In this document: one piece after another, positions 8,820-16,739 of the stretch
How the letters are laid out: the number at the start of each line of letters is the position of its first letter
Position numbering within the stretch: position 1 is the first letter of the stretch
Assembly (NCBI GenBank): GCA_947626915.1
Contig: CANQUA010000035.1
Coordinates: forward strand, 1 to 34,678
Length of the DNA stretch: 34,678 bases
Reading direction: 5' to 3'
From: an uncultured Lachnospiraceae bacterium
GTDB taxonomy: Bacteria; Bacillota; Clostridia; Lachnospirales; Lachnospiraceae
Made by a program: the position numbers and the translations under genes
Notes under the pieces: model-generated
Seen by the model: only the letters and a program-made list of their open reading frames with translations
Told to the model about the DNA's origin: nothing
The model's database searches: none

Positions 8820-8945
8820 GCCTGCTCTTAGTCTTAGGGGAGTTTTCGGTTTATTTTTTTCTCGGGCTCAGGGGTTCTCAGCTTCTTTTCCCTTCAGCCT
8901 CAATTCCCCTCAGCTTCTTTTCCGTTCCCATCTCCCGCGCCCGTC

Positions 8946-10052
8946 TTACCAGTCCGCGTTCTTCTTCTCCGCGTCCAGCTTGTCCAGCATATCCCACACG
9001 CCCATCATATACATGACGCCCAGCGCCCGGTCGTAAAGGCCATAGCCCGGACGGACATTGCCCGGCTTCTCGTCCCACAGATGCCTGCCGTGATCCGGGC
9101 GGATATACCCCTCGTAGCCGCAGTCATGATACGCTTTCAGGATCTCCAGAATCCCGGTATCGCCGTCGCAGTCCCGGTGGCTGGCTTCGCTGAAGTCGCC
9201 GTTGGGGAAGTGCTTCACGTTGCGGATGTGAGCGAACGCGATCCGGTCGCAGTGTTTGCGCACGATGTCCGCTACATGATTATTCGGGTCCGCATTCAGG
9301 GAACCGCTGCACAGCGTCAGGCAGTTGTAGGGATCGTCTACCATGGCCAGGAACCGGTCGATGGCCTCCGCATTTACCAGAAGGCGGGGCAGGCCGAAAA
9401 TATCCCACGGCGGATCGTCCATATGGACCGCCATCTTGATATCGCACTCATGGCAGGTCGGCATAATGGCCTCCAGGAAATATTTGAAATTCTCCCACAG
9501 CTTTTCCTTGGTCACAGGCGCGTAGGCCTTGAACAGCTCGTCCAGCTTCGCCATGCGCTCCGGTTCCCAGCCGGGGAACGTCATATGGTATTTCTCCGTG
9601 AACGACATGATATATTCGGCCATGGCGTTGTAATCGTCCTGGATCATATCCTTCTGATAATACAGGGCCGTGGAACCGTCTCCCACCGGATGGAACAAAT
9701 CGGATCTGGTCCAGTCGAAGATCGGCATAAAATTGTAGCAGATTACCTTGACTCCGAAGGGAGCCAGATTGCGGATCGTCTGCTTATAGTTCTCAATATA
9801 CTGATCGCGGGTGGGGAGACCGATTTTGATGTCGTCATGGACGTTCACGGACTCAACCACGTCCATATTGAACCCATAAGCCTCGATCTGTTTCTGCACC
9901 TCAGCGATCTCTTCCGGCTCCCAGACCTCGCCGGGCATCTTGTGATGAAGCGCCCAGACAATGGTGGACACGCCGGGGATCTGCCGGATATCCGACAGGG
10001 TGATTTTATCGTTCCCCTCGCCGTACCAGCGCCAGCCCATCTGCATTGGCAT
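8946..10052 (-). CDS. uxuA: Mannonate dehydratase
   Basis: This protein dehydrates D-mannonate to 2-keto-3-deoxy-D-gluconate (EC 4.2.1.8) in hexuronate breakdown. It is 368 residues long with an N-terminal MGWRWYG segment. Candidate metal ligands in order are H210 in AVHMDDPP, C248 in LCSGSL, H275 in FAHIRNV, and D320/H321 in RPDHGR; this set matches the His/Cys/His/Asp site of UxuA-type enzymes. The start was moved to the ATG at 10050-10052 because AGGAGG lies eight bases upstream; the longer open frame has an unrelated N-terminal extension. It follows the SDR gene by 168 bases on the same strand. No uxaC, kdgK or kdgA is visible, so the pathway must be completed elsewhere. Confidence 0.95.
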   Translation of the reverse strand: MPMQMGWRWYGEGNDKITLSDIRQIPGVSTIVWALHHKMPGEVWEPEEIAEVQKQIEAYGFNMDVVESVNVHDDIKIGLPTRDQYIENYKQTIRNLAPFGVKVICYNFMPIFDWTRSDLFHPVGDGSTALYYQKDMIQDDYNAMAEYIMSFTEKYHMTFPGWEPERMAKLDELFKAYAPVTKEKLWENFKYFLEAIMPTCHECDIKMAVHMDDPPWDIFGLPRLLVNAEAIDRFLAMVDDPYNCLTLCSGSLNADPNNHVADIVRKHCDRIAFAHIRNVKHFPNGDFSEASHRDCDGDTGILEILKAYHDCGYEGYIRPDHGRHLWDEKPGNVRPGYGLYDRALGVMYMMGVWDMLDKLDAEKKNADW

Positions 10053-10220
10053 AGTGTATACCTCCTCTTTTCGTTTTATCACATGCGGCTGTATATAATT
10101 TTTATTTTCCGGAGCCGCGCCGCTCCCGCCGTCCCGGTCAGACATTCCCGGCCGTCTCCTTTCAGGCACGGCGGAAATATCCCGCGGCCGGAGCCAAACC
10201 GGGCAGCCGCGTTTTCCCAG

Positions 10221-11069
10221 TTATACCCCCGAATAAGCGGAGAATCCGCCGTCCACCGGGATCACCACGCCATTGACGAAGCCGGACGCCTCGTTGTTCA
10301 GGAGATACAAAAGCGTACCGTTCAGTTCCTCCGCCTCGCCGAACCGTCCCATGGGCGTCGCCGCCAGGATCTTCTGCGTTCTCGCTGTCGGCGTGCCGTC
10401 CTCATTGAACAGCAGGGCCCGGTTCTGGTTCGTCACAAAGAAACCGGGAGCCATGGCGTTCACGCGGATCCCCACCTTGGAGAAATGCACCGCCAGCCAC
10501 TGGGTGAAATTGCTGACCGCCGCTTTCGCTCCGCTGTAGGCCGGGATCTTGGTCAGAGGCGTAAACGCGTTCATGGACGAAACGTTCAGAATATTGCAGC
10601 CCTCGCGGCCGATCATGTCCTTCGCAAAGACCTGGGTCGGAAGCAGGGTGCCGATGAAATTCAGATTAAACACGAACTGGACGCCGCTCTGATCCAGATC
10701 GAAGAACGACACGGTATCCGCCTCGATATCGCCGATCTCAAAATATTCCTTCTGGGTCTGCGCTCTGGCGTTGTTGCCGCCGGCTCCGTTGACCAGGATA
10801 TCACAAGGCCCCAGCTCCTCCAGCACTTTCGCGTGGGTCTCCTCCAGGCTCGCCTTTTCCAGCACGTTCGTCTTATAGGCCTTCGCCGTATAACCCGCTT
10901 CCGTGATGCCATCGGCCACTTTCTTCGCGGCTTCTTCATTCAGATCCAAAACCGCTACTTTCGCGCCTGCCTCCGCCAGCGTGGCCGCAAACATTCCGCA
11001 CAGAACGCCGCCTGCTCCGGTCACAACCGCTACCTTCCCGGTTAAATCCGTACCAAATGCTAAACTCAT
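10221..11069 (-). CDS. uxuB: SDR-family D-mannonate oxidoreductase (fructuronate reductase)
   Basis: This 282-residue short-chain dehydrogenase has the nucleotide motif TGAGGVLCG (17-25), NGAGG (94-98), catalytic S164/S165 and Y178-x-x-x-K182. Bacillus-type UxuB proteins are SDR enzymes of this length that interconvert fructuronate and mannonate. Placement directly before uxuA on the same strand supports that role. The chosen ATG (11067-11069) has GGAGG eight bases upstream. An insert after NGAGG (about 100-135) is longer than in many SDRs, as in the UxuB group. Gluconate 5-dehydrogenase or KduD activity is the alternative, but it fits the context less well. Confidence 0.82.
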   Translation of the reverse strand: MSLAFGTDLTGKVAVVTGAGGVLCGMFAATLAEAGAKVAVLDLNEEAAKKVADGITEAGYTAKAYKTNVLEKASLEETHAKVLEELGPCDILVNGAGGNNARAQTQKEYFEIGDIEADTVSFFDLDQSGVQFVFNLNFIGTLLPTQVFAKDMIGREGCNILNVSSMNAFTPLTKIPAYSGAKAAVSNFTQWLAVHFSKVGIRVNAMAPGFFVTNQNRALLFNEDGTPTARTQKILAATPMGRFGEAEELNGTLLYLLNNEASGFVNGVVIPVDGGFSAYSGV

Positions 11070-11146
11070 GATGGTTCCCTCCTTCTCATACATACCTGTT
11101 TCCAGGCATCCGCAGAACACCAGGATACTGATACATTACTAATCTT

Positions 11147-11218
11147 AGTATACTATGTCCGCGCACATTTTCGTTAGTAAACATTTTAACTCTTTTCGTA
11201 CAGGTTTATGTTTGATTT
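11147..11218 (-). promoter_or_regulatory. uxuBA promoter with the shared operator block
   Basis: TATACT (-10) lies at 11147-11152 with a poor -35. Bases 11172-11218 repeat the block found upstream of the carrier operon (42 of 47 identical, same phase relative to the -10). This suggests both units answer to the same activator. Confidence 0.6.
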
Positions 11219-11240
11219 CATTAAAAATTTATAATAAAAG

Positions 11241-11289
11241 AGCGCCGCCGCAAAATATCAGACTTTCATCTGCATTTTGCAGCGGCGCC
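11241..11289 (-). terminator. Rho-independent terminator after the DUF362 gene
   Basis: GCGCCGCCGCAAAAT and its near-complement around 11273-11289 form a long stem. On the minus strand it is followed by CTCTTTTATT. Confidence 0.75.
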
Positions 11290-11329
11290 GTTCTGCTCTC
11301 AGGCGCGGCCGGACAACGGCCGGACCGGA

Positions 11330-12325
11330 TCAGGCTCCCGTGAAGGGAACGACGCCTTCCACCGCGGCCGCGGCGTCGATCCGGCGGCCGCCGTTGTCGG
11401 TGTCGATCAGGACGTATTTATCGTTGCCCATGCCCAGTTTCTTCATATAGGAAAGCTGCCGGTAGCCGTGGCGGGACGACATGCGCTCCATCAGGTCGTG
11501 ATGCTGGTCTTCGCTCATGGCCGCGACCAGATCGACGCTGGCCTGGTCCGCCGCCAGGATATCCACGCTGGCGACGATCCCCACGTTCGGCGTTTTGACC
11601 GGCTCGGCCTCCACGCCCTCACAGTCGCAGGAAACGGACATGTTCCGCAGGACATTCACATAAACCGCTTTCTGCCCGAAATAATCGATCACGGATTTCG
11701 TCGACTCGGTGATCTTCTCCATCAATTCTTCCTTCTCCACGCCCCAGTCGTCGCCGTCCTTGGCGTGGATCATCCCTTTGCCGACCCGGCCGTCCGCGCA
11801 GCCGATGCCGATGTTTTTGTTCGACCCGCCGAAACCGCCCTTGACATGGCCCTTGAAATGCGTGAGGACGACCAGGGAATCATAATCCGGCAGCGACTTG
11901 CCCACCGACATCTCCGTAAACCACTTGCCGCCTTTCACCGGCAGCATCACCGTTCCATGTTCGTCGGTGATGTCCACCGTCGTAAACTCCGTCCAGCCGT
12001 TGACCTCCAGCGTCCTGCGGTGCTGCTCCGTCGTGTAACGGTCGCCCGCGTAAAACGTGTTGGTCTCAATGATCGCCGCATCCGGAAGCTCTTTCTCCAT
12101 AAACGCCTTGACCCACGCCGGCGGAATAATGTTCGGCCCGTGGGGTTCCCCCGTGTGCAGCTTGATCGCGACCTTGCCGCCGATGTGCTCTTTCACTCTC
12201 TCATAGACCTTCGCCATGCCCTCCGGCGACAGATCGCGCGTAAAATAAACGACGCTCTCATTGCCGGTACGCTCCGCATAGGGGATATAGCGGCTGCCGT
12301 CGGTCCCTGCATTGTTTTCTTTCAT
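11330..12325 (-). CDS. DUF362 domain-containing protein
   Basis: This 331-residue protein matches the DUF362 family along its length, including KLHTGEPHGPN near residue 56, THFKGHVKGGFGG near 157, and the Gly-rich NKNIGIGCADG. Many DUF362 proteins carry a C-terminal ferredoxin domain with two CxxCxxC clusters. This one has none and ends with GVVPFTGA, so any iron-sulfur centre would have to come from a partner. AGGAGG precedes the ATG. It has its own weak promoter region and its own terminator, so it is probably monocistronic between uxuBA and the ser operon. The function of the family is unknown and no substrate can be inferred. Confidence 0.85.
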   Translation of the reverse strand: MKENNAGTDGSRYIPYAERTGNESVVYFTRDLSPEGMAKVYERVKEHIGGKVAIKLHTGEPHGPNIIPPAWVKAFMEKELPDAAIIETNTFYAGDRYTTEQHRRTLEVNGWTEFTTVDITDEHGTVMLPVKGGKWFTEMSVGKSLPDYDSLVVLTHFKGHVKGGFGGSNKNIGIGCADGRVGKGMIHAKDGDDWGVEKEELMEKITESTKSVIDYFGQKAVYVNVLRNMSVSCDCEGVEAEPVKTPNVGIVASVDILAADQASVDLVAAMSEDQHHDLMERMSSRHGYRQLSYMKKLGMGNDKYVLIDTDNGGRRIDAAAAVEGVVPFTGA

Positions 12326-12381
12326 ACTATCATACCTCCTGTTTCCCGCGCCCGATCGCCTCGGTACGCTGTCATTTAATT

Positions 12382-12387
12382 ATTATA
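12382..12387 (-). promoter_or_regulatory. Likely -10 box for the DUF362 gene
   Basis: TATAAT is perfect on the minus strand, about 57 bases before the start codon. The -35 region (TGTTCA at 17 bases) is weak. Confidence 0.4.
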
Positions 12388-12422
12388 ACAAAATCACGGC
12401 GTCATGAACAGCATTTTTACCG

Positions 12423-12478
12423 AAAAAAAACATCCATCTCCGGTCCGCCCGATACGCGCGGCTTTCGGAAATGGATGT
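12423..12478 (-). terminator. Rho-independent terminator of the leuB-ilvD-ilvB-serC-serA operon
   Basis: ACATCCATTTCCG pairs with CGGAGATGGATGT across a 23-base loop, one mismatch. Eight T residues follow on the minus strand. It lies 20 bases after the serA stop. Confidence 0.85.
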
Positions 12479-12497
12479 CTGAACTCACAAGATCGAT

Positions 12498-13661
12498 TTA
12501 CTTCACCACGCGCACCCGCAGCACGCCCTTGACGGCGCGCACCTTCTCCACGGTCTCCGCGTCAATGGGACTGGACAGATCCAGCAGGGTATAGGCGTAT
12601 TTATCGCGGCTCTTGTTGGTCATATCCGAGATATTGACGCCGCTGGCCGCCACCAGACCGGTCACCTGGCCGATCATGTTGGGAATATTCAAATGATGCA
12701 CCGCCAGTCTCCCGGCCATCTTGCAGACGCCCATGTCGCAGCTGGGATAATTGACGGAATTTTTGATGTTGCCGTTCTCCAGGTAATCCATCAGTTCCTT
12801 CACCGCCATCACCGCGCAGTTGTCCTCGGACTCCTCCGTGGAAGCACCCAGATGCGGGATCGCGATCACATTCTTCATATGAACCGACTTGGGATTCGGG
12901 AAATCGGTCACATAGCGGTGAATCCTGCCGCTCTCCAGCGCCGCCGCCATCGCGTCATCGTCCACCAGCAGATCCCGGGCGAAGTTCAGCACTACCGCGC
13001 CGTCCTTCATCTTCGCGATCGCATCCGCGCCGATCATGCCCTTCGTCGCATCCATCAGCGGCACATGCACGGTAATATAATCGCACTCCTGATAAATGGC
13101 GTCCACGGACGTGATATGTTTCACGGCGCGGGACAGTCCCCATGCCGCGCTGACGGAAATAAACGGATCATAACCGTATACCTCCATGCCCAGCGCCACC
13201 GCCGCGTTGGCCACCTGCGCGCCGATGGCCCCCAGGCCGATGACGCCCAGTTTCTTGCCCAGAATCTCCGTGCCGGCGAACGCTTTTTTGCTTTTCTCCA
13301 CGGATTTCGCGATGTTTTCGTCCTCGCTGTTGGCCTTGCACCACCCGATGCCGCCTACCACGTCGCGGGCCGCCAGGAGCAGTCCGGCGATCACCAGCTC
13401 TTTCACGCCGTTGGCGTTGGCGCCCGGCGTATTGAACACCACGATGCCCTGCTCGGCGCATTTCTCCAACGGGATATTATTGACGCCCGCGCCGGCCCTC
13501 GCAATCGCCAGCAGATCCCTGCCCAGCTCCATGTCGTGCATGGCCGCGCTGCGCACCAGCACGCCCTCCGCGTCCGCCATATTGTCGGTCAGCTCATAGT
13601 CCGCCGTCAGCAGACCTGTGCCATATTTTGAAATCGCGTTTAAACAATGTATTTTTCTCAT
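12498..13661 (-). CDS. serA: D-3-phosphoglycerate dehydrogenase
   Basis: This enzyme catalyses the first step of serine synthesis, oxidising 3-phosphoglycerate with NAD+. The 387-residue short form has a Rossmann motif G142-L-G-A-I-G147, the catalytic R229 in NFARDLL, H270 in IPHLGAST, and a C-terminal ACT domain from about 315 to the end that may bind serine for feedback control. The usual DVFxxEP loop carrying the catalytic Glu reads TDFPNPKSV here, so the canonical Glu is absent. The ATG overlaps the serC stop as ATGA, which means the two genes are translationally coupled. It is the last gene of the operon. Confidence 0.93.
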   Translation of the reverse strand: MRKIHCLNAISKYGTGLLTADYELTDNMADAEGVLVRSAAMHDMELGRDLLAIARAGAGVNNIPLEKCAEQGIVVFNTPGANANGVKELVIAGLLLAARDVVGGIGWCKANSEDENIAKSVEKSKKAFAGTEILGKKLGVIGLGAIGAQVANAAVALGMEVYGYDPFISVSAAWGLSRAVKHITSVDAIYQECDYITVHVPLMDATKGMIGADAIAKMKDGAVVLNFARDLLVDDDAMAAALESGRIHRYVTDFPNPKSVHMKNVIAIPHLGASTEESEDNCAVMAVKELMDYLENGNIKNSVNYPSCDMGVCKMAGRLAVHHLNIPNMIGQVTGLVAASGVNISDMTNKSRDKYAYTLLDLSSPIDAETVEKVRAVKGVLRVRVVK

Positions 13662-14743
13662 GCCTGATGCGCCTCCTCAAACGCTTTCATGAACTCTACC
13701 AGCTTCTCTACGCCCTCGATGGGCATCGCGTTGTAGATGCTGGCCCTCATGCCGCCCACGGTGCGGTGGCCTTTCAGGTTCACAAATCCGGCCGCCGCCG
13801 CTTCCTTCACGAACAGCGCGTCCAGATCGGCGTCTCCGGTGACAAACGGCACGTTCATCAGGGAACGGTCTTCTTTCACGACGGTTCCCTTGAAGAGCCT
13901 GCTCTGATCCAGGAAATCATAGAGGATCTTCGCCTTCTTCTCATTGAGTTCTTTCATGGCCTCCAGGCCGCCTTTCGCTTTCAGCCACTTAAACACCTTG
14001 CCGCAGATATAAATGCCGTAGCAGGGCGGCGTATTGTAAAGGGATTTGGCGTCCGCATGGGTCTTATACTGCATCATGGTCGGCGTCCCGGGAAGCACGT
14101 CCTCGGTGATCAGATCCTCCCGGATGATCACAACAACGACGCCGGCCGGGCCGATATTTTTCTGCACGCCGCCGTAAATGACGCCGTACTTCGTCACATC
14201 CACCGGCTCGGACAGGAAGCAGGAGGACACGTCCGCCACCAGGGTCTTGCCCTTGGTGTTGGGAAGGGTCTTAAATTTGGTTCCGTAGATCGTGTTGTTC
14301 TCGCAGATGTAGACATAGTCCGCGTCGTCGTCCACCGGCAGGTCGGAGCAGTCCGGAATATAGCTGAATGTCTTGTCTTCGCTGGACGCGATCGCGTTGG
14401 CCTTGCCGTATTTCTGGGCTTCCTTCCATGCTTTCTTGGCCCACTGACCCGTGATGATATAATCCGCCACGCGGTTTTTCATCAGGTTCATCGGAATCAT
14501 CGCAAACTGCAGGTGGGCGCCGCCCTGGAGGAACAGGACCTTATAATTATCGGGGATGTTCATCAATTCCCGAAGGTCCGCCTCCGCCTCGCCTATAATG
14601 GTTTCGAATGCCTTGGAACGATGCGACATTTCCATCACCGACATTCCCGTGCCCTTGTAGTCCAGCATCTCCTCTGCTGCTTCTTTCAATACTTCTTCCG
14701 GCAATACAGCCGGACCCGCTGAGAAATTGTAAACTCTGCTCAT
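13658..14743 (-). CDS. serC: Phosphoserine aminotransferase
   Basis: This enzyme converts 3-phosphohydroxypyruvate and glutamate to phosphoserine (and can serve in vitamin B6 synthesis). The 361-residue protein starts with MSRVYNFSAGPA, the diagnostic N terminus of SerC. The PLP-binding Lys is K195 in GGVQKNIGPAG. The start at 14741-14743 was chosen because the family motif begins there; the ribosome site is weak (GGGGA). It overlaps serA by four bases. The 186 bases before it hold a multi-hairpin element. No serB is in the window. Confidence 0.96.
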   Translation of the reverse strand: MSRVYNFSAGPAVLPEEVLKEAAEEMLDYKGTGMSVMEMSHRSKAFETIIGEAEADLRELMNIPDNYKVLFLQGGAHLQFAMIPMNLMKNRVADYIITGQWAKKAWKEAQKYGKANAIASSEDKTFSYIPDCSDLPVDDDADYVYICENNTIYGTKFKTLPNTKGKTLVADVSSCFLSEPVDVTKYGVIYGGVQKNIGPAGVVVVIIREDLITEDVLPGTPTMMQYKTHADAKSLYNTPPCYGIYICGKVFKWLKAKGGLEAMKELNEKKAKILYDFLDQSRLFKGTVVKEDRSLMNVPFVTGDADLDALFVKEAAAAGFVNLKGHRTVGGMRASIYNAMPIEGVEKLVEFMKAFEEAHQA

Positions 14744-14774
14744 GGTCTTTTTCCCCGCTCTCCTCTGAATTTGC

Positions 14775-14925
14775 GCTGCCGTTTTGCCGGGCAAAATGTT
14801 CTGATTGCGCGGCGCGCGTGAGCTTGCTCACAAAGCGCTGCACAGACAGAATATTTTATAGGGCGGAACGCCCGACATGAGTAATTTGGCGAAGCTAAAT
14901 TACGAATGCACGGCAAAATAACAGC
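14775..14925. repeat. Multi-hairpin structured element between ilvB and serC
   Basis: TTTTGCCG (14782-14789) pairs with CGGCAAAA (14911-14918), extended by GCTG (14775-14778) with CAGC (14922-14925). Inside lie three hairpins: GTGAGC-TT-GCTCAC (14818-14831), GGGCG-GAA-CGCCC (14861-14873) and GTAATTTGGC-GAA-GCTAAATTAC (14881-14903). The last has a G/T pair that works as a wobble only in a plus-strand RNA. It could be an intergenic mobile repeat or a structured RNA. No known family was recognised. Confidence 0.5.
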
Positions 14926-14929
14926 ATGT

Positions 14930-16609
14930 TTAAAGTTTTAAATCATTATCATCAAATGCGTCGGAAATCGCCGCACCGGGTGATACCATAGGAAATACTT
15001 TGTCGTCGCAATGAATCTGGCAGTCGATCAGGACCGGAATGTTCAGCTCGATGGCTTCCTTCAGCACATCCCTGAACTCCTCCTTCTTCGTGACCCGGTA
15101 CGCTTTCGCGCCCATGGCCTCCGCCACCTTGGCGAAATCCACCATGTCATTTAACACTGTATGCGAATACCGCTTTCCGTAGTACAGCGTCTGCCACTGG
15201 CGGACCATGCCCAGCACATGATTGTTGACGACGACTTCAATCACCGGGATATTGTAACGGGTCGCTGTGGCGATCTCATTCATGTTCATACGGAAACACC
15301 CGTCGCCCGCCACATTGATCACGATCTTATCTTTCCTTCCCATCTTCGCGCCGATGGCCGCACCCAGGCCGTAGCCCATGGTGCCCAGACCGCCGGAAGT
15401 CAGAAGCGTATGGGGATTCTTGTATTTATAATACTGGGCCGCCCACATCTGATGCTGTCCGACCTCGGTCACGATAATGGCGTCTCCTCCGGTCACGTCG
15501 TAAATGTCCTCGATGATGCCGGGGCCGGTCAGAAGTTCCTTATTATAATGAAGCGGATGCATTTCTTTCAATCTGTCAATATGTGCCACCCACTCATCAT
15601 GGTTCTGCGGATCCAGGCGGGCGTTGAGCCTGCGCAGAATGATCTTCAGATCGCCGATGATGCTGGCATCCACACGGATATTTTTGTTGATCTCCGCCGG
15701 ATCGATGTCCAGCTGCAGGATCTTGGCATCCGCCGCAAATCTGGAAGCGTTTCCCACGACACGGTCGCTGAAACGGGCCCCGATCACGATCAGCAGATCA
15801 CTTTCCGTGATACCGAAATTTGAGGTCTTGGTGCCGTGCATACCGGCCATGCCCGTATAAAGCTCATCGGTGCCGTCAAAAGCGCCCTTCCCCATCAGGG
15901 TGTCCGCCACCGGCGCGTGGACCTTGTGGGCAAACGCCCGCACTTCGTCCGCTGCATCAGACAGGTTCGCTCCGCCGCCCACCAGGATGAACGGTTTCCG
16001 GGACGCCTTGATCATCAGCAGCGCCCGCTCCAGATCTTCCTCCGTAATGGTGCCGGACTGCCGCTCGATCGTCTCCGGCGCTTGGTACTCATAATCCGTC
16101 TCCGCCGCGGTCACATCCTTCGTGATGTCCACCAGCACCGGGCCGGGACGGCCGGACCGGGCGATCTTAAACGCCCGGCGCATGACTCCCGCCAGCTTCG
16201 TGACGTCCTTGACGATAAAATTGTATTTGGTAATGGGCATAGTCACGCCGGCGATATCAATCTCCTGGAAGCTGTCCCGCCCCAGCAGGCTCACCCCCAC
16301 ATTGCAGGTGATCGCCACCACCGGGATCGAGTCCATATAAGCGGTCGCGATGCCGGTCACCAGGTTCGTCGCGCCGGGACCCGAGGTCGCCAGACAGACG
16401 CCCACCTTGCCCGTCGCCCTGGCGTAGCCGTCGGCCGCATGGGCCGCACCCTGCTCATGGGAGGTCAGGATATGCGTGATCTCGTCCTGATGCTTATACA
16501 GGGCGTCGTAGATATTCAGGATCGCTCCGCCCGGATAACCGAACACGGTATCTACTCCCTGCTCCTTTAAACATTCGATTACAATTTCTGAACCATTTAA
16601 TTTCTGCAT
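14930..16609 (-). CDS. ilvB: Acetolactate synthase, large (catalytic) subunit
   Basis: This subunit condenses pyruvate to acetolactate (or acetohydroxybutyrate) for valine, leucine and isoleucine synthesis. The 559-residue protein has the TPP-activating E52 in SHEQGAAHAADGYAR. The TPP/Mg motif begins GDG at 435-437 with N462/N463 at its end, and W471 in RQWQTLYYG is typical of the biosynthetic AHAS rather than the catabolic enzyme. The start at 16607-16609 was chosen for the family N terminus and GGAGA just upstream. No ilvN regulatory subunit follows; the next gene is serC after a structured spacer. ilvD lies 130 bases upstream. Confidence 0.95.
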   Translation of the reverse strand: MQKLNGSEIVIECLKEQGVDTVFGYPGGAILNIYDALYKHQDEITHILTSHEQGAAHAADGYARATGKVGVCLATSGPGATNLVTGIATAYMDSIPVVAITCNVGVSLLGRDSFQEIDIAGVTMPITKYNFIVKDVTKLAGVMRRAFKIARSGRPGPVLVDITKDVTAAETDYEYQAPETIERQSGTITEEDLERALLMIKASRKPFILVGGGANLSDAADEVRAFAHKVHAPVADTLMGKGAFDGTDELYTGMAGMHGTKTSNFGITESDLLIVIGARFSDRVVGNASRFAADAKILQLDIDPAEINKNIRVDASIIGDLKIILRRLNARLDPQNHDEWVAHIDRLKEMHPLHYNKELLTGPGIIEDIYDVTGGDAIIVTEVGQHQMWAAQYYKYKNPHTLLTSGGLGTMGYGLGAAIGAKMGRKDKIVINVAGDGCFRMNMNEIATATRYNIPVIEVVVNNHVLGMVRQWQTLYYGKRYSHTVLNDMVDFAKVAEAMGAKAYRVTKKEEFRDVLKEAIELNIPVLIDCQIHCDDKVFPMVSPGAAISDAFDDNDLKL

Positions 16610-16739
16610 AAAATCTCCGTTCTCCTTGCTGTATAACACGCCGGTGAAGCTTTCGCTCCGAACCGCGGCACAGGGTCCATTCCTTGCGCCGGGCCCTGTA
16701 TTCATTACCACATTCAGATAATTCCCTGTTTTTGCCGTC

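Noticed and set aside
8820-8945. CRISPR-like short direct repeats
   Set aside because: Only two imperfect copies of CTCAGCTTCTTTTCC with no regular spacing; T/C-rich low-complexity DNA.
9081-11045. Plus-strand open frame of 654 codons across uxuA and uxuB
   Set aside because: It runs antisense through two well-recognised genes and the gap between them, with low-complexity His/Arg-rich translation. Chance open frame.
14744-14929. T-box or riboswitch leader for serC
   Set aside because: No T-box AGGUGGNACC-type antiterminator core or specifier loop could be found. The hairpins do not resemble a known riboswitch, so it is left as an unclassified structured element.
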